Below, piece after piece: positions 1 to 8,049 of a DNA stretch of 32,000 nucleotides. The notes under the pieces are model-generated. The model made no database searches. It had not been told where the DNA came from and saw only the letters and a program-made list of their open reading frames with translations. The stretch's first letter is position 1. Each line of letters opens with the position of its first letter. Location: the NCBI GenBank assembly GCA_009692515.1, contig SHZA01000002.1, forward strand, positions 1 through 32,000, written 5' to 3'. This DNA comes from Bdellovibrionales bacterium. Its GTDB lineage: Bacteria > Bdellovibrionota > FAC87 > UBA2466. Both the position numbers and the translations under genes were made by a program.

Positions 1-2
1 AA

Positions 3-362
3 GAGAACTTGATGCCGGTGGCTGATTTTACGGGGATGACTCAGGTGACCAATAGCCTTACGGCTATCTATCAGGCCGGGGGTGTTACAGACTATAATCA
101 GCCGATTACTACCACACCTTTGACATCGCAGATTGTGAAGGGTTTACAATTTACAATAGACTTGCAAGCATTGAGAGATCTTGGGTTGCAAGTGAACGAC
201 GTTCTAATTTCTATAAATGGGGAACCGGTCTTTGATAAAGGCCTGACAGAAATTTTAGAGCTTTTAAAGAGGAACACCCCGATCATACTAGAAGTACTTC
301 GACTCAATGATTTTATAGCTTTGTCATGCGGTTCGCCATGTACCTTAATAGCTAATCCTTAA
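3..362 (+). CDS. C-terminal part of a GspC-like PDZ-domain protein (5' end outside window)
   Basis: The reading frame is open from the first complete codon at the window edge, so this is probably the tail of a longer gene rather than a 117-residue protein starting at the TTG/ATG near position 9. The visible part ends in a PDZ-like fold: a segment reading LGLQVNDVLISINGEPV, then a helix and a strand ending EVLR. This resembles the C-terminal PDZ of the GspC encoded at 16722-17720 (LGLAQGDILMSANDVV and KVLR at equivalent places). GspC-type PDZ domains sit in the periplasm and help link the inner-membrane platform to the secretin. The last residues contain a CGSPC motif not seen in the other copy. 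The stop overlaps the 3' end of the convergent PKS gene by 11 bp. A membrane anchor cannot be seen because the N terminus is missing. A different PDZ protein, such as a protease, is possible. Confidence 0.6.
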   Translation, partial: ENLMPVADFTGMTQVTNSLTAIYQAGGVTDYNQPITTTPLTSQIVKGLQFTIDLQALRDLGLQVNDVLISINGEPVFDKGLTEILELLKRNTPIILEVLRLNDFIALSCGSPCTLIANP

Positions 363-3300
363 CACACCGAAACTTGGCATTCTTAATCACCCCCAAACAA
401 AGATAGCTAGAATTAAAAAGTTTTAATTCTCCCTTCAAAAAATTCTCTTGGATTTTTAAATTGGAAACCCGCCAAAAAAGAGGCTCGGTAAAACTGAGGT
501 TATCCGATAGTTGAATTTCCTCCGCTCCCACAGGAAGTCCCTTCCATTTTTTAAGCTCTAGTCCAGCCAAGGCTAATAATTGAAAAGCAGAGTCGATAAG
601 CAAAACTCTTGGCAACCAAGAGGCCTTAACGCTTGATTGCGGCCAGGGAAAACACAATTGAGCCCTAGCTTCTGTGTCACCATAAAAAACAACCTTTTCC
701 ATGCGTCTAAAAAGAGGCCCATGAAATAAACCTCCTTCGGCATAAAATTCACTAGAGGAGCGTGTTACTATCGGGATGGCATCACAATCCTCTAAAATTG
801 CCGAAGCCTCCTCTTGAGATTTAACTATAGCATTCGCAATTAATGTTCCTCCATCAAAGAGGGTCATTTTTAAAATATCAATATTGTTTTTATCTTGATC
901 AACGATAAGACTTAATTGTTTGTTCACACTCGTGATTTCAAGCGGGAGAAAAATATTTAGATCCTGTAATGAAATTGCCTTTCGAGTTAATAATTTTCCC
1001 ATTTCTAAAAACCAATAACTCGTTAAGGCGAGTGGAAGAATCGTTTTATTATCAATGGTGTGATCTATTAGCTCTTGGTGTGATTGAGTTGAAACTGGAA
1101 ATTGAATAGTTAAACTAGAATTTATAGGAACTATCTTTACAGACGAGGTGCCAAAACAACGGGTGGCTGATAAAGGGCCCTCATATAGTAATCGGTCATT
1201 AGGATCCCATACTACACCACCACCAGAGTGAAGCGCGGCATCCCAATATTTACCGGCCTGTTCTTTAGGTAATAACGACACCCCCGAGCCCTTTAAAACC
1301 TCATAGATAATCGGCGACTCGGTCATCCCTATTTTATCCCACGGGGCCCATTGAATAATCACCTTTTTTAAATGGGGAACTGTACAGGATCGCCAAAAAA
1401 CCTCTGCAAAAGTGTTAGCGGCCGAATAAACCGACTGGCCCGAATTTCCAAACCTCGCAACGATTGAGGACAGCAAAACCTGATAGGTAATTTGATATTG
1501 GTCCCCTAGGCTACCTACATTTAGAGTGGTCGTCGCCTTAGCTATTAACTCCTTTTCAATTTCACTCCTTGATTTGTCTATAAATTTTCTGCTTAGTTCA
1601 ATTCCCGCACCTTGAATAAGAAGGTCAATCTTAGAGGACACTTTTAAAATACTAGAAAAAACTTTTTCCAACTCGTCTCGATTTGAAGCATCCACCTGAT
1701 AATAATAAACATGCCTAGAGTAATGCTTTAGTTTTACAATCGTGGCCTGCACTGAAGGGTCATCACTACAGCTTCTACCGATGAGATGAACTTCCCATTG
1801 GGATGTTCGAATTAAATGCTCTACAAGGCTCGCAGTAATTCCCTTCGCTCCGCCCACAGCAACTAAAATGCCTCCAGTTGGCACATCACTTTTTAAGGCT
1901 GGAACCTTTTCCAGGAATACCACCCACCGTTGAATTAAATGATTTGTGTCATGGCTATATTTAATGTCGGTATCAACGCCACAAACAAGATCTTGCTTGG
2001 CAATTTCTATCTTTTCTGTCTGTGAGAACACATTTGAATCAAAAATAATATGGGCCACAAAGCCAATGGCATTTTCTTTTTTTAAAGACTTAAAAAATGA
2101 TGAAATAACTGCAGGCAAACAAAAAGAATCTTTGTCACTAATAATGGCCACTCGAGTAGCCGGGGTAATCTGATGAAACACAAGGAGTGTTTTTATCTGT
2201 TCGCAAAACCCAGAAAATCCACTAAGGCTATTTAGGGTTTGCTCGTTCTGAAACTCGTCATGTGAAAAACGAAAGATTAGATTACTAAATGTGCGTGTCT
2301 TTTTTTCTAATAATATCGATAGATCCAATTTGTAATTTAGGTTCACAATAAAAGGTTCGTCCATGGCTTCATTACTGCCGTCAGTATTAAATCGTTCTCT
2401 ACGAATATATTGCTCTTGATAAAGAGAAAAGTGGGCCTCCCCTTTTTTAGCCTCTAATGGGCGCCCTTGTGCTATCTGTTTTTGAACTCGATAAGCAAGC
2501 TCCCCCACAGTTTTTATTTGCGCTACTGCGGGCAGAAATTCTCTTGAAAGCTGCAGATCCTTTATAACTTCCATCGAAATTTCCATGATTTTTATCGAGT
2601 CGATACCAAGATCTTCCTGAAACTTGTCTTCAAATTTGATGTCTTGAATGGCATAGCCGGTGAATCTTGAGATAATAGCGTTTACGCGATTTAATATTCC
2701 AGTGGTTACCTGAGATCTATCAGTGGTTAGAGCGCCCATCAGTTTTTCAGGTTTTTCTACTAGGGCCAAGGCCGCAGTTGCCTTGGTTTTAGAATTGATA
2801 AAATTACTTTTTATGATCTCCGTTAAAAAGGGTCGTGGTCCCACTTCGATAAAATGATGACATTTTTTTTCAATCATCTTTATTTGGAGCTCAAAATCTA
2901 CAGGTTCAATAAGTTGATCCGCAATAAGAGTTCTAACTTGACTCTTCCGTTCTTCGGTGTGGAGCACCCACGACTTTAAAACACCAGAAAAAAAATCGGT
3001 TCTTATTTGGCTAAACTCATTTGCCTCTTCAGCAAACACCTTCATTTTCTTAGCCGCCGAATCGAGAAATGGGGAATGAAATGGCTGTGGGCTGGAAAGT
3101 CTTTTGAATTTTATTTCTTTTTTCGAAAGAGTTGATTCAATCTCAGGTAAACATTCCCAACTGGTAGAGATTACCGTTTGGTTGCGACTATTTTTATTCG
3201 ATATATAATATTGTTGATTTGGAAGCAGCTCTTTTAACGACTCATCTGAACTTGCAATGGCCACCATGTATCCAAGTGAGTTTTTTTCAGGAAGGCTTTG

Positions 3301-3780
3301 TTCTCGGAAAACAATACTTTTAAATCCTGCATCAAAACCCCATATTCCCGAGGTCACAAGGCAAGCATACTCTCCAAAACTATGTCCCGTAACTACCTGA
3401 GGTCGGTAGCCCGCCACCACCAATAGCTGGGTCATTGCAATTTCATAGGTAAATAGTGCTAAGCTCTCTATGGCCTCTTTTTGTTCTAGGGTGAGCTCTC
3501 GCGGGGTGAATGCGTAAGCAGACACACTGGGTAGGTTAGCTTTTTTTGCGAGAAAATCCGCCCTTTTGAAATACTTGCTAAAATGAGGATTGTTTTCAAA
3601 TCCCTGTGCCATTCCTGGAAACATGGCTCCCTGCCCCGGATAGACAAAACAAATTCCAGAATGACTACCTATTTCACTCGGTGTGATCGTCCATTTAGCA
3701 GATCCACTGAACAAACTTTTTGTTAAAAATTCACCTGTATATTCCAACCTAGGCGATCGAGATGTGAGTCTGGGCTTCAA
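352..3780 (-). CDS. Type I polyketide/PUFA-like synthase subunit, AT-ACP-KR-DH
   Basis: A 1142-residue multidomain protein. Domains in order: acyltransferase about 43-345 (YPGQGAMFPGM, GHSFGE with catalytic Ser134, FHSPF with His235); acyl carrier protein about 365-435 (LGIDSIKIMEI, phosphopantetheine Ser395); ketoreductase about 635-830 (GGAKGIT nucleotide loop 643-649, Ser771/772, Tyr785 in YSAAN); double-hotdog dehydratase about 890-1135 (His907 in DHTIDNKTILP, Asp1063 and Gln1067 in DxxxQ). The LGIDSIK ACP motif and GGxxGIT KR loop are typical of PUFA-synthase and related iterative PKSs. There is no ketosynthase or enoyl reductase here; the KS is on the upstream gene. The start is a TTG whose last two bases overlap the upstream TGA (TTGA), so translation is probably coupled. 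All catalytic residues I can check are present. The product is unknown; a long-chain lipid or polyketide is inferred. A phosphopantetheinyl transferase is not in the window. Confidence 0.9.
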   Translation of the reverse strand: MKPRLTSRSPRLEYTGEFLTKSLFSGSAKWTITPSEIGSHSGICFVYPGQGAMFPGMAQGFENNPHFSKYFKRADFLAKKANLPSVSAYAFTPRELTLEQKEAIESLALFTYEIAMTQLLVVAGYRPQVVTGHSFGEYACLVTSGIWGFDAGFKSIVFREQSLPEKNSLGYMVAIASSDESLKELLPNQQYYISNKNSRNQTVISTSWECLPEIESTLSKKEIKFKRLSSPQPFHSPFLDSAAKKMKVFAEEANEFSQIRTDFFSGVLKSWVLHTEERKSQVRTLIADQLIEPVDFELQIKMIEKKCHHFIEVGPRPFLTEIIKSNFINSKTKATAALALVEKPEKLMGALTTDRSQVTTGILNRVNAIISRFTGYAIQDIKFEDKFQEDLGIDSIKIMEISMEVIKDLQLSREFLPAVAQIKTVGELAYRVQKQIAQGRPLEAKKGEAHFSLYQEQYIRRERFNTDGSNEAMDEPFIVNLNYKLDLSILLEKKTRTFSNLIFRFSHDEFQNEQTLNSLSGFSGFCEQIKTLLVFHQITPATRVAIISDKDSFCLPAVISSFFKSLKKENAIGFVAHIIFDSNVFSQTEKIEIAKQDLVCGVDTDIKYSHDTNHLIQRWVVFLEKVPALKSDVPTGGILVAVGGAKGITASLVEHLIRTSQWEVHLIGRSCSDDPSVQATIVKLKHYSRHVYYYQVDASNRDELEKVFSSILKVSSKIDLLIQGAGIELSRKFIDKSRSEIEKELIAKATTTLNVGSLGDQYQITYQVLLSSIVARFGNSGQSVYSAANTFAEVFWRSCTVPHLKKVIIQWAPWDKIGMTESPIIYEVLKGSGVSLLPKEQAGKYWDAALHSGGGVVWDPNDRLLYEGPLSATRCFGTSSVKIVPINSSLTIQFPVSTQSHQELIDHTIDNKTILPLALTSYWFLEMGKLLTRKAISLQDLNIFLPLEITSVNKQLSLIVDQDKNNIDILKMTLFDGGTLIANAIVKSQEEASAILEDCDAIPIVTRSSSEFYAEGGLFHGPLFRRMEKVVFYGDTEARAQLCFPWPQSSVKASWLPRVLLIDSAFQLLALAGLELKKWKGLPVGAEEIQLSDNLSFTEPLFWRVSNLKIQENFLKGELKLFNSSYLCLGVIKNAKFRCVKD

Positions 3781-5810
3781 AACAAGAATACTACCTTCCC
3801 TAGCTCTCCCAAATTCGGCAAAGAGTTACTTTTTGCAAAATCGGTCAGGGTAAATATCCAGCAACTCATGGTTTCTCTTTTAGTCAAAATAGGATCCTCC
3901 TGAATAGTTTCTCCAACTCCTAATACAATGACTATCTGGGCTCTTTGGCTTCTCAGCATAAGTTCGGCCGTTTTAATGGCGTAAGATAATGATCCAAAAT
4001 CGGCATCGATATGAAAATTGGTTCCCTGTAGATCATATTCATTCGACACTCGACCACTCGTCATGCTGTTAAGACTTTGGCAGCTAGTTTCATCAAGATT
4101 AATAAGGGACGAACTAAAATCTCTTATCGCTTTTACCTCGGGTGAAAAATCTGCTTCGAATAAAGGTTCTAATCTTTTAAGGTGCAGTGCCGTCGTTAGA
4201 GATTCTATTTTATTAGTTCTCATGTGAGATGCTGAAATAGTTCCGATCTGTGTTTTATCAAAAACGTCCAATGAAATCAGGCTTCTTTCAAGTGCCTCCT
4301 CTACCGCCTGTAGTCCTTGAACCTGAGAGCAATCTAAACTCCCTAAAACATTGGGCGGTATTTTCCATACGTGCATTTGAGAACTATTAAACTCTCTTTC
4401 AAAGGAGATTTCAGAGTGCGCAATAAGACTAATCGATTGTAACTTCAAAACTGCGGGAGCTAAAATAGGAGGCGCCTGCGCTTCAATATATTCCGTAATG
4501 CTCAAGTGGTAATTAGCTCCCCCGAATCCTGCACTACAAACCCGCATGTGCAGTGGAGAGGCGCTATCGATTAATGCCACCTCAGTGGTATTAACTTTTA
4601 GAGGAGAGATCCCCTCTCCAAGTGGTGACGCCTTAAAATAACCTGACGGAGGAATGATCCGATGTTTAATTGATAGTAGACACTTCAAAAGTCCCGCAGC
4701 GCCAGCGGCTCCTTTAGTGTGGCCGATGAGAGCCTTTACAGAGCCCATGAAAATCGGTGTGGGAGAGGCAGAAAAAGAATCTCGTAAGGCTGTAAGTTCT
4801 GCTAAATCACCCACGGGAGTTCCCGTACCATGCCCTTCGATATAATCCACCCTAGGAAAACCTAAATTGGAACTTAACTCATCTGCTATTTTTTTTTGGC
4901 TCTCCAATGAGGGAGAAAAAAGACTTGCCTTAGATCCATTACTAGAGCTTGTAAGCCCCTCCAAAATACCCAGTATAGTCGCACCCTCTTTTCGGCTATT
5001 TTCCAATCGTTGGAGAACAAAAATAACCGAGCCTTCACCCTGAATAATTCCGTCACTCCGAGAATCGTAAGGCAAACAATTTTCCTTAGCTAAAACTCCA
5101 AGTCTACTAAAGGGTACATACGTCTCTATTCCGAGATTCCCCTCGACCCCTCCGGTAATAGCCACATCAATTTCATTAGATTCCAAAAGCTGAACTGCTA
5201 AGTCAATTGCAGTTAAAGATGAGGCGCAGGCTGAATCTGCACAAAATGATATCCCCTGGGTTTGTAAATATTGGTGCACCAAAAATGAGAGCGAACTTGG
5301 ATAGTGAACCCATGGGTCTCTTGAGGCATGTGAAAAAAGACTCTCAAGGCCTAAATCTAGTAATTCTCTCTTTTTATCGTCTTTAAATTCGGTTTTGGTC
5401 AGGCTTTTTTTTAAATCGGGCAGCTGTGCCTTCATAAAAGCATCCGAAGATTCATCACCTGGATTCATACACCCCAAAACTACACCCACTCGTTTCCCTT
5501 TAAAAAAATTTATTCCCAATGACTGTATAGATTCCTTCAGAGCTTTCAGCATCATCTGGTGGGTTCTTGGAATTAAAGAACAGGAATCAAAAAAAAGGCT
5601 CTCATCTATGTAGGCCGCTCGATTAGAATAACTGCCGGCAGAATCCTGATCATCTTGAGATAGAAAGACCGATTGAGACCATCTTTTATCTGTTAAACTT
5701 CGGAACTGGTCTTTTTCGGAGCGCAATAGATTCCAAAACTCTTCGGTATTTGCCGCTCCTGGGAGAACGCACCCCGCTCCAATGATAGCAATGGGCTCCA
5801 AATACTTCAT
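3777..5810 (-). CDS. Ketosynthase with a truncated, cysteine-less second ketosynthase-like half
   Basis: A 677-residue protein. Residues 4-440 form a complete beta-ketoacyl synthase: DSACASSL with nucleophile Cys195, EGHGTGT with His327, and ALIGHTKGAAG with His364. It would carry out decarboxylative Claisen condensation on chains held by the ACP encoded immediately downstream. Residues about 480-640 look like the N-terminal half of a second ketosynthase: IPPNVL...LQAVEEALE matches the early KS helix, and SGRVSNEYDLQGTNFHIDAD matches the segment leading to the nucleophile. In this half the position of the Cys is Phe605, and no His motifs follow because the protein ends. This arrangement recalls the KS-chain-length-factor pair of PUFA synthase PfaC, but the second unit is only half present. 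The ATG overlaps the upstream acyltransferase stop (ATGA), and the TGA overlaps the downstream TTG start. Confidence 0.9.
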   Translation of the reverse strand: MKYLEPIAIIGAGCVLPGAANTEEFWNLLRSEKDQFRSLTDKRWSQSVFLSQDDQDSAGSYSNRAAYIDESLFFDSCSLIPRTHQMMLKALKESIQSLGINFFKGKRVGVVLGCMNPGDESSDAFMKAQLPDLKKSLTKTEFKDDKKRELLDLGLESLFSHASRDPWVHYPSSLSFLVHQYLQTQGISFCADSACASSLTAIDLAVQLLESNEIDVAITGGVEGNLGIETYVPFSRLGVLAKENCLPYDSRSDGIIQGEGSVIFVLQRLENSRKEGATILGILEGLTSSSNGSKASLFSPSLESQKKIADELSSNLGFPRVDYIEGHGTGTPVGDLAELTALRDSFSASPTPIFMGSVKALIGHTKGAAGAAGLLKCLLSIKHRIIPPSGYFKASPLGEGISPLKVNTTEVALIDSASPLHMRVCSAGFGGANYHLSITEYIEAQAPPILAPAVLKLQSISLIAHSEISFEREFNSSQMHVWKIPPNVLGSLDCSQVQGLQAVEEALERSLISLDVFDKTQIGTISASHMRTNKIESLTTALHLKRLEPLFEADFSPEVKAIRDFSSSLINLDETSCQSLNSMTSGRVSNEYDLQGTNFHIDADFGSLSYAIKTAELMLRSQRAQIVIVLGVGETIQEDPILTKRETMSCWIFTLTDFAKSNSLPNLGELGKVVFLF

Positions 5811-6925
5811 GAGGACTGTCTTTTTTTAACAAAATTAATTACTAATTTTTTTTTTCCCAACTCTACAATAATGGTACCAAACACCACACACCAGAGCAGC
5901 ACAAACGCGGGAAAAAAGAAAATTCTTGTCTGTATTGCTGCAAATTCAAATGTCGGACTAAGGAGCGACAGAAAAGAAAAATGAATCATAAATATCCAAA
6001 AAGATCCTCGGGACAGAGCCATTATTAAATCTGAAAAATAGTGGCTCTCTTTTTGATACCACAGCGTCGCTAAGGATATTGCTAAAACAAATCCCGCTAT
6101 CACCGATACGAACAGACTCATCGGCATATAAAGTGAATGATACTGGTCTAGTATGTTTTGTTCGCCAATAAATTTAGTGCTCTTTGGGTCCAAAAACCCA
6201 AAAACTACAATCGCAAAACTTATGACTATCGTCTTTTTTAAAAAAGAGATGTTTAAGCGGTTTTTGTCATACTTATCGGCGAATAAAAAACCTACTAGTA
6301 TTGAAGTGAACCAAGGAAGTAATGACCACGCTACGATTTTACTTCCCAAGGTTATCTCTAGTAACATCAATTTCATTTGTGAAACCCAATTAAGGGCTCT
6401 TAATAATTCAGGTGAAGACAATGGTTCTAAAAACAAATGGGGTTTGAAATACTGATTTATAATTGATGCCACAAAAACAAAGGAGGTCCAGACCCACATG
6501 CAGCGAAGAGGACTAAAAACCAAAAGAATAGATATCAGAACAAAAGAGACTCCTAAAAAATGCAAAGGATTATAGGCGTTAATTAGTTCGCTATGGTTTG
6601 TGCGCGCAGAAAAAATCATACCCGCGATTAAAAGTACCACTCCCCATTTAAAGGAAATTCTAGAGAGTGTGTTTTGTGGTCCCTTTGGGTGGGTATCGAC
6701 ATTACTTTGTAATCTGAGAGAGGCTCCCGCAATTGCGGGTATCCAAATATTAGAAAAGCACAGAAAATGCAGTACATTTCCAATTTTTAGACTCAACGAA
6801 TACTGATAAAGGATAAGATCCTCAGGGGTCACAACATAACTCCAACTATGGATCACAATCATAGAGGCTATTGCTATAGCCTTAATAAGTTCTAGGGCAG
6901 GCCACGTATTTTGTTTTATTATCAT
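5807..6925 (-). CDS. Polytopic membrane acyltransferase-like protein (DUF1624/acyltransferase-3 type)
   Basis: A 372-residue, very hydrophobic protein with roughly nine to ten predicted membrane segments. The N-terminal helix (LELIKAIAIASMIVIHSWSY) has the pattern of the first helix of heparan-glucosaminide acetyltransferase-like and acyltransferase-3 families, where a conserved His follows an LRG-like turn. A second segment (PAIAGASLRL) resembles their second conserved loop. Such proteins move acyl groups across or at the inner membrane onto sugars or other acceptors. It is the first gene of the PKS transcription unit and overlaps the KS gene by 4 bp (ATGA), so it may transfer or offload the PKS product; that is inference. 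There is no clear Shine-Dalgarno sequence before its ATG, and a TATAAT lies only 11 bp upstream, so a very short leader is possible. Family assignment is moderately secure; the acceptor is unknown. Confidence 0.65.
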   Translation of the reverse strand: MIIKQNTWPALELIKAIAIASMIVIHSWSYVVTPEDLILYQYSLSLKIGNVLHFLCFSNIWIPAIAGASLRLQSNVDTHPKGPQNTLSRISFKWGVVLLIAGMIFSARTNHSELINAYNPLHFLGVSFVLISILLVFSPLRCMWVWTSFVFVASIINQYFKPHLFLEPLSSPELLRALNWVSQMKLMLLEITLGSKIVAWSLLPWFTSILVGFLFADKYDKNRLNISFLKKTIVISFAIVVFGFLDPKSTKFIGEQNILDQYHSLYMPMSLFVSVIAGFVLAISLATLWYQKESHYFSDLIMALSRGSFWIFMIHFSFLSLLSPTFEFAAIQTRIFFFPAFVLLWCVVFGTIIVELGKKKLVINFVKKRQSS

Positions 6926-6936
6926 GGTGGAATTGA

Positions 6937-6944
6937 ATTATAAT
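6937..6944. promoter_or_regulatory. Palindromic ATTATAAT, possible shared -10 for divergent genes
   Basis: The 48-bp gap between the divergent acyltransferase/PKS operon and the oxidoreductase gene contains ATTATAAT, which reads TATAAT on both strands. It could act as a -10 element for each gene, giving leaders of about 5 nt (minus strand) and about 23 nt (plus strand). I see no convincing -35 on either side, so confidence is limited. A shared promoter region would tie expression of the oxidoreductase to the PKS operon. Confidence 0.3.
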
Positions 6945-6973
6945 ACAGTCACTGAACATTTTTTAATTAAAAT

Positions 6974-7996
6974 ATGAAGCAAATTTGGATTACAAGAAAA
7001 GGTGGCCCAGAGGTATTGCAGCTAAGAGAGACTGCTGATCCTGTTCCTAGTGCCGATCAGGTTTTAATAGAGGTCAGAGCTGCGGGCGTCAACTTCTCAG
7101 ATGTTTTAGCCAGACGTGGGCGGTATCCTGAAGCCCCCAATCCTCCTATGGTAGTCGGCTATGAAATCAGTGGAATCATTGAGGCGGTAGGCGATAATGT
7201 TGATAGATTCACACCGGGCCAGTCGGTCATAGCGCCTGTATTTTTTGGGGGATACTCCACCAAGGTTTGCGTTCCTAAAGAGCAGGTATTTCCTCTGCCT
7301 GCCGGCATGACCTTTTCTGAAGGGGCGGCTCTTGCAGTTAATTATTTAACCGCCTTTGGCACCGCAATGAAAATGGCTAGACTCAAAAAAGAGGATCGTG
7401 TTTTGATTTACTCAGCGGGTGGGGGGGTGGGCCTCGCTCTTTTTGATCTCTGCCGTAGGGTCGGCGCCATTCCTATTGGAATAGCTTCGGTTTCGAAACA
7501 TACCAGATTACAGAAGCGAGGATTCCAGATCATTTTAGATTCTCAAAGCCCAACGTTGGACCAAGATATTTTTGAGTTGGGTCAAAAAGATGGTTTTGAT
7601 GTGATATTTGACACTCGAGGTGGGAACAGTTGGTCTCAAGCACTAAATCTATTGGCTCCATTTGGAAAGTTGATTGCCTTTGGATTCTCAAGTGCTCTTG
7701 ACGAAATTACAACAGGAAAGGTCTCCGGGCCAACTGAGGGCTCGGCAATATGGTATAGCGCAGATCTGTTTCAATTAGCGCAATCCAATACCTCTGTGTC
7801 CGGTTTTAATTTGGCTACACTCTGGAGGAGATCTTTTTCTGAACTAGGGGCTTGGATGGAGGAAATTTTAAAGTTTTATCAAGCGGGAGATTTAAATATT
7901 ACCGTAGATAAAGAATTTGCATTTACTGACGCTGCACAAGCTCATCAGTATTTAGAGGACCGAAAAAACTTTGGGAAGGTGTTACTAGTTAACTAG
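6974..7996 (+). CDS. Zinc-independent MDR-family NAD(P)H oxidoreductase (quinone reductase-like)
   Basis: A 340-residue medium-chain dehydrogenase/reductase. The N-terminal GroES-like fold shows AAGVNFSDVLARRGRYP and GYEISGIIEAVG, typical of the quinone oxidoreductase/VAT-1 branch. The Rossmann domain has the nucleotide-binding loop AGGGVG at 148-153. The catalytic and structural zinc ligands of alcohol dehydrogenases are absent. Members of this branch reduce quinones or activated double bonds with NADPH; the same fold supplies the enoyl reductase domain of type I PKSs. It is divergent from the PKS operon, which lacks an enoyl reductase, so a role as trans-acting enoyl reductase is a reasonable but untested inference. 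The gene stands alone and converges on the lipase gene with a 53-bp gap. It is a complete protein of normal length, with no clear Shine-Dalgarno sequence. Confidence 0.88.
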   Translation: MKQIWITRKGGPEVLQLRETADPVPSADQVLIEVRAAGVNFSDVLARRGRYPEAPNPPMVVGYEISGIIEAVGDNVDRFTPGQSVIAPVFFGGYSTKVCVPKEQVFPLPAGMTFSEGAALAVNYLTAFGTAMKMARLKKEDRVLIYSAGGGVGLALFDLCRRVGAIPIGIASVSKHTRLQKRGFQIILDSQSPTLDQDIFELGQKDGFDVIFDTRGGNSWSQALNLLAPFGKLIAFGFSSALDEITTGKVSGPTEGSAIWYSADLFQLAQSNTSVSGFNLATLWRRSFSELGAWMEEILKFYQAGDLNITVDKEFAFTDAAQAHQYLEDRKNFGKVLLVN

Positions 7997-8049
7997 GTTT
8001 TTTACCCCTTATTTGGGGCGACGTATATTAGCTATCCAGCCAAAGGTTC

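Noticed and set aside
8005..8018. CCCC/GGGG hairpin between the oxidoreductase and lipase genes as a terminator
   Set aside because: The stem is only 4 bp and the T-run lies on the wrong side of it.
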